Origin: Spirodela intermedia
Taxonomy: Eukaryota; Streptophyta; Magnoliopsida; Alismatales; Araceae
Reading direction: 5' to 3'
DNA length: 64,000 nt
Assembly: GCA_902729315.2 (NCBI GenBank)
Contig: LR746267.1
Span: 7,194,424-7,258,423, forward strand
Notes under the pieces: generated by a model
Seen by the model: only the letters and a program-made list of their open reading frames with translations
What the model was told of the DNA's origin: nothing
Databases searched by the model: none
Shown here: piece after piece, positions 11,646 through 23,413 of the stretch
How positions within the stretch are numbered: position 1 is the first letter of the stretch
Layout of the letters: the number at the start of each line of letters is the position of its first letter
Program-made: the position numbers and the translations under genes

Positions 11646-13487
11646 TGGTCAATCTTCATTATCATGATTTAATAATTAATAAGTAATATAGTTTTAGCCT
11701 TAACTCATGATAAATAAATTTATATTTATGTTAAATGGTAAAATATAGTTTTTAATTGATTAATGTAATTTTTTGACTAATTATGTGATTTTATATAATT
11801 TTTATAATCTTATTTTTAAGAAAAATAAATTAAAATAAAAAGATAGAAAAAAGAAAGGATCCCACTAACTAACTGAGCCTACAAATAAGTTGGAAGCATA
11901 GTGTGTGTCACTCCTCTTCCACATCATCAATGGTCAATTGATTGTAGGACAAAGAGTAATTATACACACACAAAAAAGAGACTCGTTACTTCTAAATGTA
12001 GTACTAGTATATGTCTCAACATTTGGTGTATAACTAATGTGAGACTAAATCAGTGGTCACACTTTTCTCGAAATATTTTGATAATTATAATACTTAGAAT
12101 ATCTCTTATTTATAACAATAAGATATTATGATGATGACACTTTATAAGAATATTTGAGTACTTATTCACTCTCTTTTATACAAGCGAGTGACTAGCACAG
12201 TTTGAATTTTACTAGAGCTAGAATTCGTATTTTTATTTAATTAAATCACAACTTTCTTAGAGATAGCTGATGAAGGATTAAGACGTCATAATTACTCGAT
12301 CATCGGCAAAAATCTCGTCAACGCGATTTGTAGAGTATTATTACTAAAATTATTAAAGATTCATGATAAAAAGATCGCGAATCTATCGAGTAAATCATCT
12401 TCGATTGATCGACGAATAAGCCGTCATCGAGAAGAAGACGATCTACTAAGAGATGAGTCGCTATCTCTTGAGAGTATATCGATGCAATGAAGAGACTCCT
12501 CTTGTTATACGAACATGAGGATGAAACTCCCTAACACACCTCTCACCTCCATTTAATTCTTCTCTATCGAGTGACAACTATTGGAGAGCTATAAAAGTTG
12601 TCATTTTTTTGTTACATCAGGTGATAGTTGTCAAAGACGATTCAATGACCCATTTCATTGATCTCTAAACTCTCAAAAAATTCTAAGGATTACCCATGTC
12701 ATCCTTATCTAAGGAGAGCCTTTGAGGCTATGGACACTACACGACAATCCTCTTGAATGTTCAGGATTCTAGTGTATTGTCGACGCATCTATGTCGTGAC
12801 ATCAGAACTCTATTTTATTATTTTTTAATTAGTTTAACTTCTACCGTTATTTTTTAGACTTCAAAAGGAGATCTAACAAATGCCTAAGTCGTTCATGTCT
12901 GAGAGTCTTTGAGATTGTGAACATCGCTCAATGACACTCCTGAACATATAGAATTCTAGTAATCATTGTTGTAAAGTCAAAACTATGCCTTTCATACTTT
13001 CAGATTAATTTTACCTTCATTTAATGATGATTTATGTGATTTAAAAATTTTAAATTACTCTTCATTCAATTATAATTATTTCGGCTTTTACAAATCTTAA
13101 TTTTACTAATTAAATTATCTGTAATTACTTACGTAAGAATCATCAAGCATAACTCTATTTCCTCTCAATTTGTGTTCATCAAGTATTGATGTCATCTTGA
13201 TGCCCATACTCTTATTTCTCTTTTCTCAAATTTTAAATATATTTTATCTTTATTTTTTAGTCTAAAATTCATAAAAAACTATATTCTTCAATTTTTTTTA
13301 AATACTACTCAATATTCTATTACATCTCTATGATTGACTTCAATTTTTTTTAATATTTTTAGAAGATTTATTTAATTATAATTTATTTATTTTTTAGAAA
13401 TAATTTTAAATATTTTAAAATTGATATTTTCTAGTTCTATAAATTTTAAATTTATGTGATTTAATATACAATGACTAAGTCACACCA
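11646..13487 (+). repeat. Solo LTR A (1,842 bp) nested in the copia element
   Basis: One of three related copies (A, B, C). It starts TGGTCAATCTTCATTATCAT, matching TGATAAGTCTTCATTATCAT of copy B, and ends AAGTCACACCA. Flanking five-base sequences are TCTAC and TTTGC, compatible with a decayed target duplication. It interrupts the copia frame between protease and GAG-pre-integrase. There is no internal coding region, so it is best explained as a solo LTR of a long-LTR family. The strand is arbitrary. Confidence 0.75.
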
Positions 13488-14560
13488 TTTGCATATCAAT
13501 TCAAAGAGTACAAAAATAAAATTAATCAATGAGAATTTCACTTCATTATGGCATAATAGATTAGGTCATATCTCTAAAAGAGAATTAATTGGCTATCTAA
13601 TAGAATTTTTGACCCACTTGATTATAAAGATTGTGACACTTGTGTCAAATATATAATGGGGAAAAGAATAAATATAAAAAAATAAGTATACACTATACTA
13701 AATTGAGTTTCAAATATCTTAGAATTAATATATACATATATTTGTGAACTATTAACTACGGTCTCTTGAAATAGTCAACAATATTTTATTACATTCATAC
13801 ATGATTATTTTTGATTTGGCTACTTGTATCTTATTCATGAGAAGTCTCAATCATTAGATGTGTTCAAGAATATAAGGTCAAAGTTGAGAATTAATTCAAC
13901 AAATAGATTAAGGTCATAAGATCAAACTGTGGTGATGAATACTATGATAAATATGATGGATCAAGTGAACAACATCTAATATCTTTCGTTAAATTTCTAG
14001 AGTGTGGTATCATCTCACAATACACTATACTACGATATCTTAATATGAAGTGTGTCTGAACAATGAAACAACACACTTAAAAATATGGTAAGGAATATGA
14101 TTAGTTAATCTACCCCACCAAATAACCTCTAGGGAAATGTACTAAAGACTGCAGCCTATTTACTTAATCAGGTTCCAACTAAGACAACTATTAAAACTCA
14201 TTATGAGCTTTAGATGAATAATAAATCTAATTTAAAACATTTGCACATTTGAGATTGTACGGCAGAGGCAAGAACTTACAGATCTAATGAAAGAAAACTT
14301 GACTCTAAAATAGTTAGTTGTTACTTTGTTGAATACCCAAAAAGATATAGGGGGTATAAATTTTATAATCACACTACTAAGATTATTTTTGAGACAAGAA
14401 GTGCTTGTTTCTTTAAGGATTTTAAATTTATATGGGGAGATAAGATTAAAGATATTGATTTTGAAGAAGAATATGTAAATATTCATTCTATCATTATTGA
14501 CAATAGTCTTGATGATATCGTCTTGACTAATATTGATTAAGGAGTAACTTCAGATCAAAA
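13488..14560 (+). mobile_element. Copia GAG-pre-integrase and integrase remnant
   Basis: Resuming after solo LTR A, the translation reads LWHNRLGHISKREL, a GAG-pre-integrase block, then a stop-filled integrase core. At 14232-14500 in other frames SCYFVEYPKRYRGYKFYN is readable, as is typical of the region after copia integrase. No continuous frame remains. Confidence 0.7.
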
Positions 14561-14779
14561 TAATATCATCATGCCTCCCACATCAAAAAAATAAATTTAA
14601 CATACTCAAGAACTAGTGTCATTAAGAAGATTCCCTAGAGAGAGGAGGAATACGATTTCGGATGAATATATCGTATTTCTTTTAGAACATGAGGCTGACA
14701 GTAGAGTGATGGAAGATGATCTTATCAACTTCAATCAAATCATACAAAGTTATAATTCTCATAAGTGAATAAATGTCAT

Positions 14780-15420
14780 GAATGAAGAGATTAAAATCCA
14801 TGAAGAACAATGACATATGGGATCTTGTTTTATTACCCAAAGATTATACAAAGATTTTCTCTTCAGTTTCATCAAAAGACTTTTTTAAAATAATAATAAT
14901 ACTAGTAGCTCATTTTGATTTTGAACTACATCAAATAGATGTAGAGACTATGTTTCTCAATTGTGACATTGACGAAATGATATATATGGTGCAACTAGAA
15001 AACTTTGTGTTTGAAGATCTAAAAAAAATGATATACAAATTGAAAAAATCTATCTATGAGTTAACACAAGCTTCTCGTCAATGGTATCACAAATTTTATT
15101 AAATTATCATCTCATCTGATTTTGAGATGAATATGAGTGATGAATGTGTATATCATAAGTTCAGTGAGAGTAAACATATATTTCTAATTTTATATGTCGA
15201 TGACATATTACTTGCCAGTAATGAGACAAGTTTAGTCTCAATTAATGTCCTAAGAATAGTTATGAGGCTAAAGAGATGTAGAAGATTCTTTATGCATCAG
15301 CCATATGAAGTCTTATGTATGCATAAATATGTATGCATGTGGATATTACGTAGAATACTAGACAAATATTTAAGCAACCTTAGTGTGGATTATTGGAAAG
15401 CAACTAAATGGTTATGTGGT
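14780..15420 (+). mobile_element. Copia reverse transcriptase remnant
   Basis: 14782-15102 and 15127-15423 encode RT pieces: HFDFELHQIDVETMFLNCDI (with VET where the family has VKTAFLNG), then LILYVDDILLASN with the intact YVDD catalytic box, then VDYWKATKWL leading into RNase H. A stop lies between the two pieces, and solo LTR B interrupts right after KWL. Confidence 0.85.
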
Positions 15421-17119
15421 TGATAAGTCTTCATTATCATGAGTTAATAATTAGTAAATAATATAGTTTTAGCCTTAACTCATGATAGATAGACTTATAT
15501 TTGTGTTAAAGTGTGAAAAGTGATTTTTAATTGATTAATATGAAATTTTGGCTAATTATGTGATTTTCTAAAAATTTATATGATTTTTATAGTCTTATTT
15601 TTTGAGATAAATAAAGAAAAATAAATAAAAATAAAAATATAACAAAATGGGGGCTACCTGTCAACCAATTGGACCCGTAAGTGGGTCAAAAGCATAGTTA
15701 GGTAGGAGCTACAAGTAAGGGGCTTAAGCGACTATGACCGATGGGGACATGTGTGTATCACTCTCCTTCCACATCACTGGTGGCCAACTAGTTGTGGGGT
15801 AAAAAGTGGTCGTACATGTGCGAGAAAGTAACTCATTACTTGCAAATGTGATATTAATATATATTCACCTAAAACTTTGGTGCACAAGTGATGTGGGATT
15901 AAACCCGTGTCACACCTTCTCCTGAAAGGGTTTGAAGATTTTAATACCTAAAATATCCCTTATTTATAACAAAGATATACTATAATGATGCCACTTTATA
16001 GGGGCATTAAATACTCATTTTAATCTCTCATGCATGCAGGCAATCGATGTAGGTTCGAATCCTCCTAGAACTAAAACTTATATTTTTATCTGATTATCAC
16101 GACTTTCTCGTAAATCATTGGTGAAGGATTAAATTGCCAGAATCGTTAGATCATCAATAAAAATCTCGTCAACATGATTTGCAGAGTATTATTATTAAAA
16201 TTATTAAACAATTCGTGATAAAAAGGTTACAAATCTATCGAGTAAATAATCTTCAATTGATCGATAAACAAGCCATGTTGGGAAGAAGATGATCCGTCGA
16301 GAGACAAGTCACCACATCCCGAGAGCGTATCAGATGTGATGAAGAACCTCCTCTTGTTGTGCGAACCTGAGGATGAAACTCTCTAACACACGCCTCATCT
16401 TTGTTCAGTTCCTCTCTATTAGGTGACAGCCACTAGAGATAATTCGATGACCTATTTCATTGATCTCTAGACTTCACAAGGAGATCTAGAAATTGTCCAT
16501 GTCATTCTTGTCCAAAAAAAGCTTTCGAGGTCGTGGATACTGCACGACAATACTCTCAAATACTCAAGATTCTAGTGCATTATTGACACATCACCACTGT
16601 GATGGCAAAATTTTATTTTCCTACTTTCAACTTAATTTTTACTTCATTTAGTGATAATTTGTGTGATTTAAATTTACCAAACTATATTTCATTCAATTAT
16701 GATTCTTCTAGTTTTTACAAATCTTAATTTGATCAATTAAATTGTATGTAATTATTTACATAAGAATTGTCAAACAGAACTTTATTTTTAACCAATTTGC
16801 GTTCGCTAGACACTGTCATCATCATGACATCCGCATCTTTATTTCCCTTTTTCGTGAATTTTAAATATATTTTATTTTCATTTCTTAGTATAAAATTCAT
16901 AGAAAATAATATTTTTTAAGGAAAATTCTAAATAATTACTTAATATTATGTTACATCCCTATGATCGACTTCAAAAATTACCACTAGTTTTGGATATTTT
17001 ATTAAATTATAATTGATATGTTTGTTCATAAATACTTCTAAATATCTGAAAAATCATATTTTCTAGTTTTATAAATTTTAAATTTACGTGATTTACTATA
17101 CAACAACTAAGTCATGTCA
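15421..17119 (+). repeat. Solo LTR B (1,699 bp) nested in the copia pol
   Basis: Starts TGATAAGTCTTCATTATCAT and ends AAGTCATGTCA. Flanks GTGGT (15416-15420) and ATGGT (17120-17124) give a near-perfect five-base target duplication. The copia frame before (ATKWL) and after (YLQ, then YMLTYKKSDHLE) becomes contiguous when the insert is removed, which supports these ends. It contains GGTTCGAATCC at 16052-16062, a T-loop-like motif, but no tRNA. Confidence 0.8.
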
Positions 17120-17640
17120 ATGGTATTTACAAAAGATAGAACTATATGCTCACATATAAGAAATCAGATCATTTAGAGATTATTGGGTATTCAGATTCTA
17201 ATTTCACTAGATGTCTTGATAGTAGATGATCTACTGTGGACTATATCTATCTATTTGCTAGAGGAGCTATCTCATGGAAGAGTACTAAGCAGACACTCAT
17301 AGTTTCTTCTATTATAACAATAGAGTATATAACATACTATGAGACATTCAATCATAGAATTTGGTTAAAAACTTTTGTCACAGGGTTATAAATTTTGGAT
17401 AGAACTAAAAGACTAAAGTTTTTTTGTGACAAGAAATCAGCTATGATATTTTTCAATAATAATAAGAGTTTGACAAAGTCTAAACATATAGACATCAAGT
17501 TCTTAGTTGTTAAGGAAAGAGTTTAGAGTGACTAGATGTCTATTGAGCATATCCACTTACTAAGGGAGTGTCACCAAAAGTCTTTGATGAGCATGTTGCT
17601 CATATGGGTGTAATACCTCATGAAGATATGTAATTTTAGT
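17120..17640 (+). mobile_element. Copia RNase H remnant
   Basis: Reads in one frame YMLTYKKSDHLEIIGYSDSN, then SWKSTKQTL and SSIITIEYI, with internal stops. Further on there is KSLTKSKHIDIKF. These are the standard blocks of the copia C-terminal RNase H. 17640-18020 is AT-rich and noncoding up to the purine tract. Confidence 0.8.
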
Positions 17641-18039
17641 GGGAGTTTTTATTTTGATATTCATATAGTTATAGACATATTTTAGTTATTTTATGCATGA
17701 ATAAAAAGTTTATGATTATTGGCACTCTAAATATAATTATTTGATCTCCATTTAGAATAAAGAGGACTAAGTTAGAAATGTACATGTATGAGTCACATTT
17801 CATGTAATTTATATGTTATGCATTTATACTTGATCTATGTTGTTCATTATTTTGATATATATGATTATTGTGGGCTCAGTCATGTAAAAAATGTGAATAA
17901 AATTCTTTTAAGTTTATATTGTTATAATGATGGACAAGATTGTTAGAGATGTCTTTGGTAATGATAGTAAAATTTTAAATTCATAAAGTCATAGTATACA
18001 ATATTAAGTTATCATATATATTTTGTCCAAGTGAGAGAT

Positions 18040-18485
18040 TGTTGAAATTAATCTCAATGTGGACAATGATATATATGAATTATATATTATGGGGCTATCA
18101 TTGAATTAATATCATTTAAAGTGATTCATTGAAGTTTAAATATTTAGGATTACAACCTCTCTTATAAGTATGAATATAAATATAAATATATGTGGACACT
18201 AAGTCTTAGTTCAATTTTATGATGGTCTAAATTAGAAAAAGACACTAAGAGGTTAACCACCTCTTGTCTATAAATAGTGGGTCATAGTTCTTGGGTCACA
18301 CATCATGAGTCACTCTTAGAGCATCCTATCTCTTTAGAGCAAGTCATTAGACGACTCCCTTGTGTTGATCTAAAAGGTCATCCTCGTACTTACACTTTCA
18401 TGAATTCAAGTATGATTTCGATCTATTCTCACCATATTTTGTTATTTTTCATGTACATCAACACAAGATCCTTTATATTCAATAA
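18040..18485 (+). repeat. Copia 3' LTR, with polypurine tract upstream
   Basis: Starts TGTTGAAATTAATCTCAATG directly after AAGTGAGAGAT (18029-18039), the usual copia polypurine-tract context, and ends TTCAATA (TTCAACA in the 5' LTR). It is longer than the 5' LTR, keeping two segments lost there. Confidence 0.85.
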
Positions 18486-18733
18486 GGGTTACTTAGAATA
18501 TTAGTCATAGATCATGCATCAACTTAGACATGTAGAAGTGTTCCACCATAAGCTAGGTGGGCTAGTGTGACACAGAGTTAGCAAAATAGCCAATGGAGGA
18601 TCACATATAAAGAAGTGAGAGTAAGGCAATGTAGAAGGATATCATTAGGGGATGACAACTAAGTTACAAGGGCCACATAGGGTGACCAAGCTAGTGAAAA
18701 GGAAAAATGAAACTATAGATAGATAACATTCAC
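18486..18733 (-). repeat. Gypsy-1 3' LTR, second part
   Basis: Homologous to about 30530-30785. Together with 8211-8611 it makes one LTR split by the copia insertion. It abuts the C-terminal end of the gypsy pol frame (stop near 18730 on the minus strand), as a 3' LTR should. Confidence 0.72.
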
Positions 18734-21700
18734 GAGTCATCAAATGGTGGGAGCACCTTCAAAGGGTCAATAGGGATAGTAGGTGGAGGTTGATATGTGA
18801 TTAAATAAAAAATATTTAAAGTAGAACTCATCCCCCAAAATATTGGCAAGCCAATAATATACACTTTTGTCCCAATTAGTTTCAAAATCTTAAAGGGTAA
18901 AGTACTATGAGGTTGTAATTTTGTGGTAGCAGTTGACAAAAATTGTTCAGGTCTCACTTGAATCATTACAAAGTCACCCTCCTTGAACTCCTTAAATTAT
19001 TTGTGAGAAGTAACTAAAAACTTATATGTTTTATTACTAATATTAATATGATAACAAATCTCTTCATATGTGTTTCTAATATATTGTGCAAAGAACTCCG
19101 ATGATTCTAAAACATTAAAATACATAGGTAGAGGAACAAGATCAATAGACATTCTAGGTTTATATTCATGAATTACCTCAAATGACCTCAATATCCTAGT
19201 TTGATTGATAGAATTATTATATACAAACTCAACTTGTTAAAGAGTTAAATTGAAAATCCCAAAGCAATCATTAATTAAATATCTTAAAAGATTTCCTAAG
19301 CTCTTATTTGCTACTATTTGAGGGTATAATCTATTAGAGAATTAAACTTTGTTCCCATTAAATGTCATAATATTTTCCAGAAGTAGCTAATAAATCTCAT
19401 ATCCTTATCAGACAAAATGATTTTAGATAGCTCATGAAGTTTTACAATCTCGTTAAAATATATTTTGAAAATCGTAGAGACTTTTGAGGTTTTAGAACAA
19501 GGTAAGAGGTGAGTCATTTTTGAAAATCCATCAATTACCAAAAAAATAATCATGATTCTTTTGGGTCTTGGGCAAGTCTAAAAAAACATTCATATTAACA
19601 TTTTCTCAATAGTGGCTTGAAACATAGAAGTGAGTGTATAATCTAGTATTTTTCTTCCTTTGTTTCGCTAATACATTTGTATGACAATGTACAATAATTT
19701 TTCCCACGTCCCTCTTAAAATTAAAGTAACAAAATTGATCTTCTGCTGCCCCTATAAATTTGTTTCATCCAAAATGAACTAAATCATCTGCATATTTTTG
19801 ATATATCAAAAAGTCTTACATAAAGGTATGTGGAATACATAGGCATCAACTTTTAAATAACTATCCATCATATAATACAAATCATTAAATTCTTTAAAAT
19901 GATGCCTTACAAGTGTGCTAAAGATTTGACCAAAGTCAAGATAGTCTATTTAAATCTCCTTGATCCATTTAAAACCAATCACCTCATTGCCTACCATAAA
20001 TAATAAGTGTTTTCTATGACTAAGGGTGTTAATAACTATATTATAAATCTTAGAGACAAATATGCATGCCTAGAGAAATTCAGCCCATCGCCACAATGAG
20101 GATTGAACTTTCTTTGAGAATTACTGTAACACTTCATAATCAAACTAATACATAAATTTTTAAGATAAAAAATAATGTTTCTAATACTGCAAAGGTTGAA
20201 CAGTAGCATAGACTTGTTTATCATAAGTAGAACATTAAAGTTTAGCATCATTGAACTTCTTGCTAAAAAAGCTTACAAGGTTACCATGTTGTCTTAACAC
20301 TCCTCCAATGGTTATCCATGAAGCATCACAAGCCACTTCAAATGTCTTAATAAAATTAGGGAGCCAAAGTATGAGTGTTTGAGTCATCTTTTCTTTAATC
20401 TATTGAAAGTCTTTAGGTGAAAAATTTAGCCACTTGAATGTCACTTTCTTCAAACATTTGGTGATTGGTGCCATAATGATACTAAAATTCAGAATAAATC
20501 AATGATAAAAGGTTGAAAAACTATAAAAGCTTTAAACATCATACAAATTAAGCAATGCAGACAAATAAATGATAACTTTGATCTTCTCAAGGTCAACAGA
20601 GAAGATGATGCCTTTGAATGAGGCTACAAAACCTAAAAGAATGACATGTTTTCTCATGAAGGCACACTTCTTAAGATTAACATATAAATTGTCTTTCATA
20701 AGTGTTGTGCTCACTATATATAGGCGTTTTAAGTGATCTTTCTTATTTTGACTATAGATAAGCATATTGTAAAAATATACAATAGCAAATCTGCCAATAA
20801 AAGGTAGTAACATTTGATTCATTAACCTCATAAGGTGGTTGGAGTTTTAGAGAAACTAAATGACATAACAAACCACTCATAGAGACCTTTCATAATCTTA
20901 AATACAATCTTTCACTTATCCTCTAGTTTTCTATGTACTTTATGAGAGATCCATAACTTGTCTTGTTGATGCTTCATAATTATGAGGGTTGAGCTTATAG
21001 TAAGATAACTTGGGTAAGGAAGACCCTAGGATAAAATCAATCACATGTTGAATGTCATATAGAACTAGTAGCTAATCTAGGAGCTCATTAGGGAAAATAT
21101 CTTTAGATTCACTAGGTAGGATGGATGTCTCAATTGATAGATCTAATGGAAATTCTTAATTAGATGATCTCACTAAAACAAATCAATGTGTAATTTTCAG
21201 CTCATTCTCTTATTATATTTGACATATACTAATCAAGTGTAGGTCTTTGGCATGAATTGGTTATTTAAGATTTGATGTTTGAGAGTGATAGGGATGTCAA
21301 GTTATTTTCTTATCATTATATATGAAGGAATACATTCTAAGTTTCTCATGCAATGTGACATTCTTATCATACAATCACAATCTTTCTAGTACGAGACTAT
21401 CTACCTCTATTGGTAAGACATTACACCATATTTTGATCTTCATAAGAATTTATTTTGAGGGGCAAAAGGTACCTCTTTTGAAGTGAAATGGAAGATGAAT
21501 CTACCCACGACACCTTATAATTATTGAGCTGATTAACTAAGGTCAACCTTAGTCATAATAACGATGTAAGTAGAAATTGCATTAATATAAACCTCACTAG
21601 CCACTATAATCTTACATACCTTTCTCCTATCTTAACAAATGTGTGAAAACTAGATGTTTGATGGGTCTCTAATATGTATCTCAAGACTCCCAATTGTACA

Positions 21701-21980
21701 TCACCAAAGTATTAATGAATTGAATAATTTGACTTGAGAGATTTCTCTCACAACATTCATTCTCTATAGATTTTTGAACAAAGTCATAATCAGCATTATA
21801 CTTTTCCTCCTCTAATGTCTTAATTACATTAATTGATTTTTTTCCTAATATTGGGTTCATATCATATTTTACTATGTGAAGATTACAATTAGAATCTTGA
21901 TAATCACAATACTCAAATCCTTGACATTTATCAGACTTATCTTTAGAGATACCACATTGAAATGATTCATTAAACATCAT
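18734..21980 (-). mobile_element. Ty3/gypsy element 1, internal region, truncated at its 5' end
   Basis: Minus-strand order from right to left: gag knuckle remnant (KCQGFEYCDYQ, about 21920), a protease-region spacer, RT around 20831-20532 (PFIGRFAIVYFYNMLIYSQN, with YFDD changed to YFYN, then LYVNLKKCAFM), RNase H pieces, integrase core (VIDGFSKMTHLLPCSKTS, 19553-19365), integrase C-terminus (RSFEVIHEYKPRM, LVPLPMYF) and the post-integrase block (LKLIGTKVYIIGLP) ending near 18730. There are many stops. The 5' portion is cut at about 21980, the junction with duplication copy 2. Confidence 0.85.
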
Positions 21981-22358
21981 CTGAAGTTGTGAGTGGCATT
22001 TGTGACGACTTCTCCAAAGTCACGGACCCAAATTCAGGACCATAATTTTTATTTTTATTTTTTTCCTGATGATGACTACAATTAAAATACACTTCCTTGG
22101 ACTGTGATCAGAGCCCCGCTTTCGATCCTCAGAGAGATCACCAATTGTAGGATAATCATGAATTATCATTCAGCATAATCCCCTCTCTCCCTCCCTCCAG
22201 ACTCATTCTATCCACCCCTCCCCGCCGACTACTGATATTCCCAACAAAAATTGTCATTTTTGGCAAAAACATCGTCCACTGTCGTTCAGGTTGTCCGCTG
22301 ATGACTGTGATTTAGATATCAGCACCTCACACGGAAGGGTGGATCGTCCAGGATTTAC

Positions 22359-22577
22359 CTTCTTCTGAAGCCTACGGTTTCTGACCTTGGCGCTCTCCCT
22401 CCTAGGGCCTGCTCTGGCCTCCACTCTTATGTAGCGCCTAGGAGCACAGCGATTCCAACCGGGGACGCCGACGAGACCTTGCCAGGAGCCACCGAGTATC
22501 AGGCCATTGGTACCGCTGCGGCAGCCTACACACGGCGGGGCGAGAGTATGTAGGGAGGGAAGCACAGAAGGCGCCAT
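22359..22577 (-). pseudogene. Orphan exon 1 of the uL18 gene (copy 2)
   Basis: Encodes the same 73 residues as exon 1 of the intact gene with a few substitutions (VEARAGPRRES for [11 protein letters not shown]) and keeps the GTAAAT donor. Exons 2 and 3 are absent: past the intron breakpoint at about 21981 the sequence is gypsy retrotransposon. If transcribed from the duplicated promoter it would splice or read into transposon sequence. A functional ribosomal protein is excluded. Confidence 0.88.
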
Positions 22578-23413
22578 GGCCAGAGAGAAACTCAGAACCT
22601 AGACTTTGTTCGAACAAGCTCTCTTGTTCGAATTTGTCGAGCAAGTTATGTGCACGATCTAGCCACCTACGATTGCTGCCATGGAAACCTTCTGCAAGTG
22701 CGGACTGGAGAAAATCTTCCGCCTTCATTTTCCATCCTCCGCCCTAATTACCTGTCCCAGACCTCTACAACGGCTCCCCGGCGCGAGCGAGCAACAGCGA
22801 GAGAGAGAGCGAGTTATTACAGAGGCTTCAGCCTTTGAGGCCCAAATTAGGCCCATAACGGATGTTACTAGGCTTAACATTATGAGCCTTGCGATCTCTA
22901 AGCCCAAGATGACTCATCGGGCTGTCCACGTCGGCATTTCACATAGCTGCTTACATGACTCCCCACGTTGACCTTTTTCTGGGAATCTTGCTTCAAGGCC
23001 CCAGATCTAAACATAATCATCATTTTCTAGGGTTTATGTTGCCAGTTAATTAGGCACATTTTCAAGGAAAAACTCGACGAGAAAAGTCAACGTCGTGGAC
23101 CAGAAGTCTACGGCGTAGCTCACCGAGTCTGCCGAAAACCCCATTGTTGACCTCCGCAGGGAAGGAAGGGTTGCAAACCAACTCGTCCGGTTTCACAAAT
23201 GAGATCCACATCCACTGTAACTTGCAGGAGAAGACGGCCATCTCCAATAGGGTACCGGAGATGGCGGCCGCCGGTGGTTGAACCGGCAAACCACTCCGCC
23301 TACCTCCACCAACTTAGCCTTCCCCGATCCTCCATCTTGACCGATCTTCTGTACAAATCCGCCTCGGTTTTTATCTCCCGTCGTCTCCGCTGCAACGGTC
23401 ATCGATCCGTAGG
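22578..23413. promoter_or_regulatory. Intergenic 5' region of intact GDSL gene and orphan L18 exon
   Basis: Duplicate of 6506-7371 with a much shorter GA tract (about 22797-22812). It must contain the GDSL promoter. No TATA box or specific site is evident by eye. Confidence 0.4.

Larger units (their letters stand above)
8612..18485 (+). mobile_element. Ty1/copia retrotransposon, degenerate, inserted in a gypsy LTR
   Basis: Bounded by LTRs at 8612-8986 and 18040-18485, with a primer binding site, a gag-pol remnant in copia order (gag, protease, integrase, RT, RNase H) and a purine tract before the 3' LTR. The target is the gypsy-1 LTR; flanks GAGGG and AAGGG are the likely target duplication. 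The uninterrupted LTR near 30526-30533 shows the empty site. Pol contains many stops. Two solo LTRs of another family (11646-13487 and 15421-17119) are nested inside. The element is inactive. Confidence 0.88.

Noticed and set aside
16041-16075. Possible tRNA (GGTTCGAATCC T-loop motif) in solo LTR B
   Set aside because: No cloverleaf could be drawn around it, and copies A and C have it mutated.
18486-18733. First read as unique host flank shared by the two duplication copies
   Set aside because: It adjoins the gypsy pol 3' end and matches 30530-30785, so it is the other part of the gypsy LTR.
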